Shown here piece by piece: positions 35,323 to 45,854 of a DNA stretch of 64,000 nt. Location of the stretch: assembly GCF_001653235.2 (NCBI RefSeq), contig NW_019154052.1, positions 158,767 through 222,766 on the forward strand. Direction: 5' to 3'. Each line of letters begins with the position of its first letter. The stretch's first letter is position 1. Position numbers and translations under genes: made by a program. The notes beneath the pieces were generated by a model. It saw nothing but the letters and a program-made list of their open reading frames with translations, ran no database searches and was not told the DNA's origin. This DNA is from Pochonia chlamydosporia 170 (Eukaryota > Ascomycota > Sordariomycetes > Hypocreales > Clavicipitaceae).

Positions 35323-37108
35323 ATGGAGCGGAACGCAACCGAATCACGGCCACCTACGTATCAAGGTAGACCAGACGGGCTGGGCACTTGTTTCTCGAGT
35401 TGGAGCTATTGGCAGCTTCTTTTGACTGCTTTTTTGGCTATGACTATCTATGATCAATGTATGTCGACATGCGTCAATACCGTTTGTGTATGACACGAGC
35501 AACTAACCCAGTCACCTCAGTGCTGTACATATATCGTAAAGGCTCCATTCCAGGACCCAGGTTCAAAATACCTCTGATCGGACCTTTTATACAGGCTCTA
35601 TACCCCAAATTCGATTCATACATAGCGCAATGGGCTAGCGGGCCTCTCAGCTGCGTGTCTGTGTTCCACAAGTCAGGATATTCCCCCACGCCCTAGATTG
35701 CGCAGCATCTGTTAACTGGCATTGATGCACTTCCAGGTTTGTGGTATTGGCATCCGACAGAGACATTGCTCACAAAGTCTTCAAATCACCCTCATTTGCA
35801 AAGCCATGCCTTGTCCCGATCGCGACTGATATCATGCGACCATCAGCTTGGGTCTTCCTGACAGGCAAAGCCCACGCTGAATTCCGGAGAGGTTTGGCCG
35901 GATTATTTACCAACAATGCGCTTGCAAGCTACCTCCCGGTCCAAGAACAAGTTTACCAACAATACTTTGACAAGTTTGTTGCCGCAAGCGAGTCCAACTC
36001 TGGTGCCCCAATGGAGTTCATGAGTCTTTTTCGTGAGATCAATTGCGCACTATCTTGTAGGACCTTCTTCGGCGAGTACATTTCGCAAGATGCTGTGAAA
36101 AGAATTGCAGACGACTTCTACAAGATTACTGCTGCCCTTGAGCTCGTCAACATCCCATTTTCTATTTACATCCCCTTCACAAAGTGCTGGCGAGGGAAGC
36201 GTATCGCGGATTCGGTGCAGGCAGAATTCGCAAGGTGCGCCTCGGCATGCAAAACCAACATGGCTAATGGTGGCCAACCAACTTGTATAGTTGATCAATG
36301 GGTGCTTCATATGATGGAGTCGCAAATATATCGCGACAGACTTGCTGCGGGCGAGACGGATATGGAGAAGCCGGTCAATTTGATTCGCAACTTCACGGAT
36401 GAAGAGATTGGGCAGACAATGTTTACATTTCTTTTTGCCTCGCAAGACGCCTCTAGCAGCGCTACTACGTGGCTTTTTCAAGTTCTTGCTCAACGGCCGG
36501 ATGTTCTTTCTCGACTTCGAGAAGAAAATCTAACCGTCAGAGAGGGAGATCGACGACGCCCTTTTGAGCTCCCCATGTACGAATCTCTCAGTTATACCAA
36601 CGCCGTAGTGAAAGAGCTTCTCCGCTATCGTCCTCCGGTTATTTTCGTTCCGTATATCGCCACGAAAGACTTTCCGGTGACGGACGACTATACGGTACCG
36701 AAGGGATCCATGGTTGTTCCTTCCTGCTACCCGGCTTTGCACGATCCAGAGGTGTATCCGAACCCAGAATCGTTTGATCCCGACCGTTGGATTTTGGGTG
36801 ATGCGGAATCCAAGCTGAAGAATTGGCTAGTCTTCGGCGCTGGCCCGCATGACTGTCTGGCTCGAAAGTATGTACCACTTACCATGACAGCCATGATTGG
36901 CAAGGCCGCGTTGGAACTTGACTGGGTGCATCACGCCACCAGCAAGTCGGAAGAGATCAAGGTTTTTGCTACATTATTCCCTATGGTATGTCACTTTATG
37001 AACGACGTTCTGTCCGCTTGGGGTATCCGTTTGTGGGTTCAATGTTGAGCTGACCAAAGTCTGGCTCACTAGGATGGCTGTCGGCTGGTGTTCACGAAGC
37101 GACCATAA
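35323..37108 (+). CDS. Cytochrome P450, CYP61 (sterol C-22 desaturase) paralogue
   Basis: Membrane-anchored haem monooxygenase. Exons 35323-35458, 35521-35671, 35737-36985 and 37073-37108; 1572 nt, 523 residues. The 12-codon last exon gives the family-like end DGCRLVFTKRP. CYP61/ERG5 landmarks: IPGPRFKIPLIGPF, an I-helix FASQDASSSATTW (329-341) lacking the usual Thr as in ERG5, ExxR as ELLR (389-392), DFPVTDDYTVPKGSMV, and the haem loop FGAGPHDCLA (462-471, Cys469). The usual Gly two residues after the Cys is Ala. ERG5 introduces the C-22 double bond of ergosterol. The accessory location, divergence and cluster neighbours suggest a duplicated copy with a new role, perhaps on a sterol or triterpenoid, but I cannot see whether a housekeeping ERG5 exists elsewhere. 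Confidence 0.88.
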
Positions 37109-37789
37109 ACATGGAGTGCATCTTGAGAATGGAGTCTTTTGTTGTGCCAAAATAATATGCTAGTCCATTCTCTTGTTATTCACAGCCTTTCTTGGTCATT
37201 TCAAGCTACATATGTATTCATAAATCGCCAAAGCCCAAGGCAGGAATTGACCACCTCAATCTGGATCACAAGTCGAGAGAAATCATCAATGTCGAAAATA
37301 CAAATATCGTCGAATGATTACGCGAATGTCTACCTATGTACTTGGCCGCATCTGCCATCCGCCCCATCTATCGCGTAAATTCATGCGGTATGCCTGTGTG
37401 ATTATCCGTGTTGAGTTGATATTTTGTTGTCTCTGAGTGCTGGTCTGTGAGATTAATCAGACCAGACACAAGCAAGGATGGGGCAGCACGGAGTCCACCC
37501 GCGGGTGTGTGCACTGCTGTGTCTGGTGCATTTGACCACCAGTTGACATGCACAGGTGGTCAGTCGCAGTCTTGACCCAACCAGGCTCCATGGTCCCAGT
37601 TCCAGATGTCGCCCACTTCATGCATGTGGAAACTTGAAACACCACATGCAGAGCTCTCCACTGTCCAGATCTCCAAGGGCAGTCTTGGCAGGCTACAATT
37701 CATCAGCGTTTCTCACCAACAGAGTCCAAACAACACCATACACCGTCGTAATGGCATAGTGTGTCCTGTAACGGCACACGAGTCCCGAT
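37109..37789. promoter_or_regulatory. Upstream region of third Zn2Cys6 gene
   Basis: 681 bases holding the P450 3' end and the promoter of the next gene. CAGACCAGAC at 37458-37467 is the reverse complement of the TCTGGTCTGG-type word seen in the other two promoters. No gene found. Confidence 0.5.
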
Positions 37790-39120
37790 ATGTTCGCTGT
37801 TTATACATTAGAGGACCCAGGCGATGGTCTTATTCAGGCACCAAAACTCAACTTCAAAAAGTCGCGCCTCGGCTGCCAGCGATGCAAAGCCAGGAAGGTC
37901 AAGGTACGCACGCGTCCTGCAGACAGCCGCATCTTGTAAATTCTCATTTGATGGGATAAAGGCTGTCGTACTTGTATTTGATGGTTTAATGATGTGCTGA
38001 CTGTGGTGTAAAGTGTAATGAAGAGCGTCCAAAATGTCAACACTGCAAGCGTCATGGCACCTCGTGCATTTATGACAACCTTCGAGGTACAATTACGTCA
38101 ACTGGAAGGAAATCAAGACCAAGAGCAAATAACAGTGCGGTTGAAACACAGGCGTGTAAGGATGAGAACGAAGGTGACATTCCAGAGAGCCGCGAGCGAC
38201 GGATGCTAGAGATCGGATTGATGCGTCACTTTGTGACCAAGACCGGGCCAGAAACAGCAATTGACGAAGTGACCCAACCCTTGATATGTGAGGCGGTGCC
38301 AGATCAGTCTCTCAACTGTGACTCTCTGCTATACGCCATGTTTTCAACAACCGCGCTTCATCAGGTCTGCACTCAGCATACTCAGGATCCATCATCCACA
38401 ATGGCGGTACATCGCAGATACCTGTCAATGGCCTTGCTTAGGCATCAACAGTCTCTTGACCACATCGCTGCTGACAATTTAGATGCTATCTGCCTAACTT
38501 CTGCCATGCTGCGTGTATGTTCCTGGGCAATGCTCCAGACACGAACACGGCAACCATACTCACCCCCGATGGAGTGGCTCATGATATCTGGAACCGTTAC
38601 CGCACTTCATCAGAAGGCGTGGTCAATCGCCAAAGACCGACCCCATTCCATTGCTTATAAGTACCTGAGCAGCCCGAAGACCATGGAGAATGCGAAAAAG
38701 TCTGGTGAAGGCTCAATGCACAATTTCGCATATTTACTCACGCGCGACGAGACCGATGTCGACACAGAACTGTGGGATGGAGACACAGATCAGGCCTATG
38801 TCGAGGCGCTGAACTTCCTTGGGGAAGCACAACGGTCAATGGAGGCAGGCCTCGAAGGGGATGCTTGCCGAAAATTGATCATCTTCCCTATGCTGATTCG
38901 AAAAAGGCTTTTGAGCCTAATAGGAGAGTCCCAACCACGAGCTTTAGTTTTGCTCGCACATTTTTTTGCCTTGACGAGTAGGTTTGGTCACTTCTGGTGG
39001 ATTGGACAAGGACCAGCGCAAGAAGTTCAAGCAATTGCGGCGGAGCTGTCGTCTATCTATAGGTGGAAGCGAATGCTTGAGTGGCCCCTTCGTAGGCTAA
39101 CATCACAAGTGCCAAGGTAG
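37790..39120 (+). CDS. Zn2Cys6 transcription factor
   Basis: Nuclear regulator. Exons 37790-37903 and 38014-39120 with a 110-nt intron placed inside the zinc cluster, a common site; 406 residues. After splicing the cluster reads CQRCKARKVK then CNEERPKCQHCKRHGTSC (C-x2-C-x6-C-x6-C-x2-C-x6-C), preceded by the usual short N-terminus with KSRLG. The rest is helical and matches the fungal-specific regulatory domain of the sterol uptake control / UPC2-like type in length and layout, which I state with low confidence. It lies between the CYP61-like gene and the alpha/beta hydrolase gene on the same strand. Confidence 0.86.
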
Positions 39121-39878
39121 TTGTAAGGTTGGATGAACCTGTTGGCTTTTTCGTTCACCCGCTCGTGGAGTGGAGTGGTGTCAGCCCGTCAATCGCTGCT
39201 CCTTGCATATAGATATGGAATTATGTTTCAGCTTATGCCACTTATTTGCACAACGCTCGGCTTACACAATTGCGACAAGGCGCAATGCCTGCATCAGCGG
39301 CACAACTTGTTTTTGTGCAGGAAGCAAAAGACCAGTTTGAGGGCAATTTGCCTTGTGCCACATGATTCAAGCCCAACTGATTCCAAAGCAGACTTCGCTT
39401 CAAAAACTGGAGTCTAAAATGTTGGACAGTCATGAGGAACAGTAAGACCTAGGCAGATCTCGGCATTCGGATTCGGGTTGGCACCAAGTGAGGGCATCGT
39501 TCTCGGGTAATCCTAGACAGGTTAAGCTTGGTGGCGTTCAGGCGTCCTTGTTAGGAAAGTCCTGACTTCTAAGCATGAGGATATCAAGTTCGCCATGAAA
39601 AGCGTTACTTACACTCCGCGTCATCAAGTTTGAGGGACAAAGATTCTGGTATACCTCGTTCTAGGGGCTGGGCCGTTGAAGGTCGGTGAAGGTATAAATA
39701 TGGCTTGTTCCCCCACTGATACCATCGCTCTTGCGTCTATATCAAACAATCTACTTGACGCAACAAGATATCCCGACGACTTCTAACTTGCGTCATTCAA
39801 AAAACATCACCGCCCATCACAAACAGTCTGCATCGTCAAAAGACTCACTTTTCCACCTAAAGTCATACCACGCCTACC
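39121..39878. promoter_or_regulatory. Upstream region of the hydrolase gene
   Basis: About 760 bases, no gene. TATAAATA at 39693-39700, followed by a pyrimidine-rich leader up to the ATG at 39879. Confidence 0.5.
39693..39700 (+). promoter_or_regulatory. TATA box of the hydrolase gene
   Basis: TATAAATA about 180 bases before the ATG, at the head of a CT-rich leader. Confidence 0.5.
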
Positions 39879-41084
39879 ATGGTTCGATTAAGTTCTGACC
39901 AATCCTTTCACTATGAGATGCTTCGTGTGTTAGCGGGTGCAACATATCAAGCCTCCGATGTTAGCGAGGTGCTTAACGCCGCCGATTGTGTTATACCTGG
40001 CGATATCGAAAGTTTCTCCTCAGCGTTTCTCAACCTTGCCAGCCGAACTCACAGCATCGCAGAAGGCATTAACCACAAGAAGTATCCCGTGTCAGCCCGC
40101 AATGCTCGGTTCCGAGAGGCAACCTACTATCGAGCCGCCGATTTCTACTTGCACGGGAAGTGGAACGACGCACGCGTTACGGAACTCTGGGAAAAACACC
40201 GCAATGCTTTTGACAAAGCCATTGAACTACTTCCGCAACCCGCGGAGCGCGTAGAGCTCCAGGCTGATGGCTTCACCGTCCCGGCAATCTTTTACGGCTG
40301 CGGTCAGTCAGGACCAAGACCGACGATCCTGATGTGTAACGGCTATGACGGGGCCCAAGAGGAGATGTATCACGCTGCAGCAGAAGGTGCATTGCAGCGT
40401 GGGATAAACGTGATCACATTCGAGGGTCCCGGCCAACCAACTGTTCGAAGAGAGCAAAATCTTGGTTTTATCCTGGAATGGGAAAAGGTTGTGACACCTG
40501 TTATGGACTACGCGCTTTCACGGGAAGACGTTGACCGAAATGCTGTTGCACTGATGGGATACTCTTTCGGTGGCTTCCTCACCCCTCGTGCAGCAGCTTT
40601 TGAACACAGGCTTGCTGCCGTTATTTCCATCGGAGGCGTCTTCAACTTTGGGAAAGTAATTTTGGGCCATATTGGGCCTGAAATGGAGGCCTTGTGGCGG
40701 GCAGATAAGAAGGATGCTTTGGATGAGGCAGTTAAAAACCAGGTTCTCAATCCCGAGACTCCAACAACTGTCCGATGGGGCATAGAACAGGGTCTTTGGT
40801 CTTTCAACCTGGAGTCACCGACAGAATGGGTCACACAGACTCTGAAATACGACCTCGACGCTGTTGTGGACAAGATTCAATGCCCCGTCTTTGTCGGTGA
40901 TGGGGAGAGTGAGCACTTCTTCCCCGGCGAGGCAAAGCAACTGGCTTCTAGGCTTGGGGAGAAAGCAACCTATCACATATTCAAGAATCAAGACGGTGCC
41001 GGCGAGCATTGTCAGGTTGGTGCATCTCAGTTGATGAACCAAGTCGTGTTCGATTGGTTCCACCAACTGATGGAGAAGAAGTAG
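39879..41084 (+). CDS. Alpha/beta hydrolase, FrsA/Ayg1-like
   Basis: Intronless, 401 residues. An N-terminal helical cap (about 1-120) precedes an alpha/beta-hydrolase core with ILMCNGYDGAQEE (oxyanion region), nucleophile Ser229 in GYSFGG, acid Asp341 in VGDGESE and His377 in GEHCQVG. The layout is that of DUF1100/FrsA-type esterases, which include fungal Ayg1 (shortens a polyketide chain in melanin synthesis) and pseudooxynicotine-type C-C hydrolases. The reaction may be ester or C-C bond hydrolysis in a biosynthetic or catabolic route; the substrate is not readable. It is the last gene of the 28-41 kb accessory block. Confidence 0.85.
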   Translation: MVRLSSDQSFHYEMLRVLAGATYQASDVSEVLNAADCVIPGDIESFSSAFLNLASRTHSIAEGINHKKYPVSARNARFREATYYRAADFYLHGKWNDARVTELWEKHRNAFDKAIELLPQPAERVELQADGFTVPAIFYGCGQSGPRPTILMCNGYDGAQEEMYHAAAEGALQRGINVITFEGPGQPTVRREQNLGFILEWEKVVTPVMDYALSREDVDRNAVALMGYSFGGFLTPRAAAFEHRLAAVISIGGVFNFGKVILGHIGPEMEALWRADKKDALDEAVKNQVLNPETPTTVRWGIEQGLWSFNLESPTEWVTQTLKYDLDAVVDKIQCPVFVGDGESEHFFPGEAKQLASRLGEKATYHIFKNQDGAGEHCQVGASQLMNQVVFDWFHQLMEKK

Positions 41085-43496
41085 AATGGAAATGTTTGGG
41101 GGGGGGAACTTAGAAACTGTACTACTAATTACCCAATTTTGGACCGGGATTCCCACCAACAACCAGTTACATCTAAACGAAACAGCAAGAATTCAAACCT
41201 GTATTATCCATCTAGTTACTAGACTACTCAATACTGTACTAGCGCTACAAAATCTGTGTGCCCAGACGTGCCGGTTCGAAGTAGTAGTGTGATGTCCTGG
41301 GCTGGGTCCGAAAGTGTGTGGCACACTCTTGGAGACGGTTTTGAAGGAGCACCGACGGTCCGTCGCACACCACTGCAAATTCGGGAGCGCAAGTCCAGAA
41401 ACATTGTTCAATAAGTGGGATACTCGCTTACTACGAGCCTGAACTTCTTAGCGCTTATCCTCTGAGTCGTTCCTGTAAGTGGCATGAATTTGTCTGCACC
41501 TCGACTGGGCTAGAGGAAAAAATGTATAGTATCTGTCGGAACCCAAGTGTACTTTACAATCATGTTAACCCTAGTAACTATAAAATCTCTCTAGACGCAT
41601 AGAATTCTACGCTGGGAATGGTACGTGTGGATATATCAAATTGGATGATAGCAACGGCCGTGACTTGGGACAGCAGGTGCTGGGGATACATTCCCAACTA
41701 GCAACATCAAATGTTCGTGAAAGAGGCAGCCTTCTTCAATGATCGCCCCATTGTTTGGGCAATTCAGCCACCTTTTGTTCCAGTTCCGAAAACAAAGAAG
41801 GCAATCAAGGTTAAAACGCGGGGCAATGGGGCGGACGGCATGGCGTCAACGTTGAGACGCAAAAGCCATCTCATTTGCCAAAGCCAATCCAGCTCATGCA
41901 AGCCTTCTGTCGCCTCACCCACTGCCGTAGTGGCGGCAAGTAGAAAACAATGTGGCCAAAGAGCAAAAGGGAAAATACGAGAACCTAAAAAAGAAGAAGG
42001 CGTGCTTGGTTAGGTGACTTGGCCATCCTTTAATAATCGCTAACGCCATGTGGTTCATGCTGCTTGAGCCCTGTAAGATCAAAATCCAAATTCTCCATGT
42101 ATCCCATACTACCAAGCAGCCATTTCTCAGTCCTATGGCCGTCCCCATCGATTCTGATCTCATGAGGCCAAGAAACTCGCATATGCCACCACTCTTGTTG
42201 TTTGTTGATAATGCTGTGTGCGGCACGATAGTTATGCCAGCTTTTACTTTGGGAAAACAAGTCTAAGTTAGGGACGTTTGGAGATGTTGCCAAGACCATT
42301 AGGAACAGCCCCAGCTGAAACTTTATTAGCAACCCCCTTGGGCTAATGTTGCCAAGGCCGATGGCACGCAGCCAAAGTAATGCATATCATGATATAAGCC
42401 CATCAGCGCTATGTCATTGAGAAGCAAGGCATCGCTCCCAAGATGGATCACACGAAGGTGGCTTCAAATTTGGCTACAGCCACCGATTCCTACACTTCGC
42501 TGGATTCGGATCATCAAGCATCCGGAATACACAACATATTACGCCACAATGATGGATGTAAACAAGTTGGATAGTCGATTTTTCGATGACAGCTTAATGT
42601 AATACTTGTGACAGATTTATACGATATTTGTCTGCCACCGACTCTACTCTCGTATTTCATATCTGCCGGTGCGGTACTACGCCTTATGGTTCTGTATTGA
42701 TTGAGTCACTTACGACCAGTCAACTCGTCCTCAGTACATATTGGAGGGACTTATGAGTTGATAGAAAGAAATTTGGCGTATTTACTAAGCTGAATTTGCA
42801 ATAAGCTTAAAGCACCTGCCGATTATCTTCACCGCCGGTTCCATACCTTGGTAAATGCCCGGAGCAAATGAGCATGGCTGGGATGTCAAGTGTACATCTG
42901 CACGGCCGCCACCTCCTTTATTGAGCGATTCCCGGTTTGGATAGCTTGGGTGCTAAATATACTCTAAAATTATCTCTTTTGACGGATTGCTCCAGATCCA
43001 GCCACATATTCACGCATATGGATCAAATCCGAGTAGCGCACCGGGCACGGCAAATGGTCTTGTTTACACGGCTCTCATGGCTTTTTGGCTTTCAATAATT
43101 ACTCAATACTGAGGCTGAAGATCGTATTTTCTATTCCCTGATTATGTATCTCATTGGCTCCGGTACACTTTGTCCGAGCTGCTACGAGGAGCTTCACTTG
43201 AGCGTGAACACAACAGGCATCAGTAGGTCTCATCGACATTGGCAGGGCTAGCCGGATTGTAACCTCTGTCCTACAACCATGAAGGCAAGTGAAGCGGGTG
43301 AATCTCTCCGGCGGAAAATTCTATTTAAACAGTGAGGTGATCCATGTTTTCAAAACACAATGGTCGAGTTCTCAGTATCTTGAATCCCGACATAGCTGTT
43401 TGCATTTGATACAACAGCAACTCAGCGCTTCCTTCTCTGAGACGTATTCTCTACAGCAAAGCTAGCCTATCTGAATGATTTGCTGCTTCTGCGACT
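41085..43496. other. Long gene-poor interval
   Basis: About 2.4 kb. A minus-strand frame ending at 42030 (ATG at 42299, 89 codons, preceded in frame by a hydrophobic stretch) could be a small secreted protein but lacks an ATG before the hydrophobic part. Other frames look like noise. CTATTTAAAC at 43321-43330 may be a TATA-like element for the gene at 43497. Confidence 0.45.
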
Positions 43497-45032
43497 ATGT
43501 TGTTCAAAACCATTCTTGTTCCCGTCTTGCTAGCCTTGCGCTCTGTGTCAGCCTTCCCGAACCCAGGTGTCGACGACCATGACTTAGAAGCCAAGCGTAG
43601 CGAAGGGGAGTTGTTTGGTACACGTACCGACAACAATTGTGGCAAAGACGCATACTGGGATCATGGCAAGCATCAATGCGTCTGTCGTGACAAAGGAAAG
43701 TCCTATGACTCAAACACCAAGACATGCAACTGCCCGCATGGCAAAACATGGAACGGCCACGAGTGTGTCTACGATTGTGGCAAGAGTGCTTACTGGGATA
43801 ATGGAAAACATCAATGCGTGTGTCGAGACCATGACAAAGTCTTTGACCCTAAAACAAAGACCTGCAACTGTCCGTACGGAAAGATCTTTGACGGTCATAA
43901 GTGCATTCCTGATTGCGGGAAGTATGCGAGCTGGGACCATGGCAAGCAAAAATGCATCTGCAAGAACAGGGACCAAGAATATGACCTCAAAACGAACACT
44001 TGCAAGTGCCCAGATGGCAAGGTTTGGGACGGTCATAGATGCGTCTACGACTGTGGCAAGGATGCCTACTTTAACGACAAGATACACAAGTGCGTCTGCA
44101 AAAAGAACGGCATGGAGTATGATCCAAAGACAAAGACATGCAGCTGTCCTAAGGATAAGATCTGGGATGGTCACCACTGCGTATACAAATGCGGACCAGA
44201 TGCTTACTTCAATCCAAAGTTAGGCAAATGTGTCTGCAAGAAGGACGGCATGGAGTACAACCCACAGACAAGAACATGTAGCTGCCCTAAGGGCAAGGTT
44301 TGGGACGGCCACCGATGTGTCTATGACTGCGGCAAAGATGCATACTTCAACCCCAAGTCACACAAATGTGTTTGCAAGAAGGACGGAATGGACTATAACC
44401 CACAGACAAAGACCTGCAGCTGCCCCAAGGGCAAAGTGTGGGATGGTCGTCATTGTGTCTATGATTGTGGCAAGGACGCATATTTCAACCCGAAACTACA
44501 CAAATGTGTTTGCAAGAGAAATGGCCAAATCTTTAATGAACACACCAAGACTTGCAGCTGCCCAGAGGGAAAGTTTTGGAATGGTTGGAAGTGTGAGAAT
44601 AAGTGTGGCAGAGATGCCAGATGGGACAGCAAATGGCATAAGTGTGTTTGCAAGAAGAACGGCCAAGTCTTTGACCAGCATACCAGGACATGCCGATGCC
44701 CAAGTGGCACCGTATGGAACGGCTGGAGATGCGAAGACAAGTGTGGAAGAGAGGCAGACTGGAACAACAAGTGGAACAAGTGCGTGTGCAAGAAGAACGG
44801 CCAGATTTTTGACCCTCGTACCAAGAATTGCAGTTGCCCTAGTGGAAAATTCTGGAATGGTTGGAAGTGTGAGGATAAGTGCGGCAAAGATGCCTATTGG
44901 GATAACAGGTGGCACAAGTGTGTCTGCAAGAACCATGATCAGGTCTATGACCCTCACTCGAGGACATGCAAGTGTCCCAAGAACAAGACCTTTGACAGTC
45001 GCACTAACAAGTGCAAGGATCGACATCATTAA
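43497..45032 (+). CDS. Secreted protein of ten cysteine-rich repeats
   Basis: Intronless, 511 residues. A signal peptide (MLFKTILVPVLLALRSVSA) is followed by a short acidic propeptide ending in Lys-Arg, a likely Kex2 site. The rest is a tandem array: nine repeats of exactly 46 residues and a tenth, altered last one. Each repeat has six Cys in the pattern C-x12-C-x-C-x13-C-x-C-x10-C-x3, with CGKDAYF/W at its head and a WDGH/WNGW-type turn before the sixth Cys. No spacer and no GPI or transmembrane tail. The mature protein is Lys-rich. The odd Cys spacing with C-x-C pairs suggests an EGF-like or knottin-like disulphide module. Function unknown; an adhesive, wall-associated or host-surface role is inference. 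The next gene on the same strand also encodes a secreted protein. Confidence 0.85.
   Translation: MLFKTILVPVLLALRSVSAFPNPGVDDHDLEAKRSEGELFGTRTDNNCGKDAYWDHGKHQCVCRDKGKSYDSNTKTCNCPHGKTWNGHECVYDCGKSAYWDNGKHQCVCRDHDKVFDPKTKTCNCPYGKIFDGHKCIPDCGKYASWDHGKQKCICKNRDQEYDLKTNTCKCPDGKVWDGHRCVYDCGKDAYFNDKIHKCVCKKNGMEYDPKTKTCSCPKDKIWDGHHCVYKCGPDAYFNPKLGKCVCKKDGMEYNPQTRTCSCPKGKVWDGHRCVYDCGKDAYFNPKSHKCVCKKDGMDYNPQTKTCSCPKGKVWDGRHCVYDCGKDAYFNPKLHKCVCKRNGQIFNEHTKTCSCPEGKFWNGWKCENKCGRDARWDSKWHKCVCKKNGQVFDQHTRTCRCPSGTVWNGWRCEDKCGREADWNNKWNKCVCKKNGQIFDPRTKNCSCPSGKFWNGWKCEDKCGKDAYWDNRWHKCVCKNHDQVYDPHSRTCKCPKNKTFDSRTNKCKDRHH
43638..45029 (+). repeat. 138-bp tandem coding repeat, about ten units
   Basis: Nine in-frame 138-bp units from 43638 to 44879 and a longer final unit to 45029. 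Three subfamilies are visible in protein: units 1-3 (KHQ/KQK type), 4-6 (FNPK type with KKDGM), and 7-10 (NGWKCE type). Units 5 and 6 are nearly identical, which suggests recent duplication or gene conversion. Confidence 0.88.
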
Positions 45033-45854
45033 GGTTGGAGCCTTTCGGGCTTGACTGGGAGAAAGGATGGCGATGGGCTGAGTTGAAGCTGAGGCTTCCG
45101 TGTTTGTCCCTGGTTGCTAGAGTCATAGTCTCTCATTAATTTCCCTGAGTCCCGATTTAATACAAACTTTTATTGACGACGAATTGGGTGCACTCCTTGG
45201 CTTATGGCAATGTCAGCTCCCAAAGGATCTTGATAACGGGTATGATGTTTTGGCCTATTCCCGCACTGGTTTCCCAATCTATTTCTCTGTGATCTGTACC
45301 AATGGAGGAACTGATGTGCAACAAGAACAAGCTCAAAATAGAAGTAACCCCACTTAGTCTCCATTTAATTCGTGGCATTGTTACGGGCTTTCGGAGTCTA
45401 ACATCAACCCCATGCGCCCACCAGGCTGGGCAACATAACGGGCTGACAGTGGGACATTCTCAGCCGCAGTGAAATAAGGCTGTTGATCAACAGAGGTTCT
45501 TTTCGACTGGGGGGCTGATTGGGCTTGAGACCTGGGCCGTCTTACGCCTTTTTCTGCCCGTCATTGTCACCATAAATAAATCCTTCCAGGGGTCATCGGT
45601 AATGATTCAGGGGAAGCAGGAGGTTGTGAGTTGTGTCGCGTGCCTAAATTGAAAATTTGACCAATAACAATAAACTAAACTAACATCCTCACTTCTGGAG
45701 TTTACCTTGTTCGCAAATCCTTATATCACTGACTGGAGAAGGCTTGGCGGCTCTGTCAACTATAAATGAGTATCTTGAGCCCCAGTTCCACAAGCTCGAG
45801 TTCCAACCAAGCCAGATCATTTTTAATCTTCAATTCAGTCTTTACATCCCAAAA
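45033..45854. promoter_or_regulatory. Intergenic and promoter of the next secreted-protein gene
   Basis: About 820 bases without a gene. TCGGAGTCTA at 45391-45400 is a third copy of the decamer seen twice in the P450 promoter. TATAAATG at 45761-45768 lies about 90 bases before the ATG. Confidence 0.5.

Noticed and set aside
36050..36493. 147-codon minus-strand ORF
   Set aside because: Antisense shadow of the P450 exon; no independent support.
41711..42013. 100-codon plus-strand ORF
   Set aside because: ATG present but composition is simple (Lys/Ser-rich), with no domain and no splice support; overlaps another equally weak frame on the other strand.
44230..45054. 274-codon alternative-frame ORF and long antisense ORFs (43710-44177, 44459-45029) over the Cys-rich gene
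   Set aside because: By-products of the 138-bp periodicity: repeats free of stops in one frame stay free in others. Only frame 43497 has a signal peptide and conserved Cys spacing.
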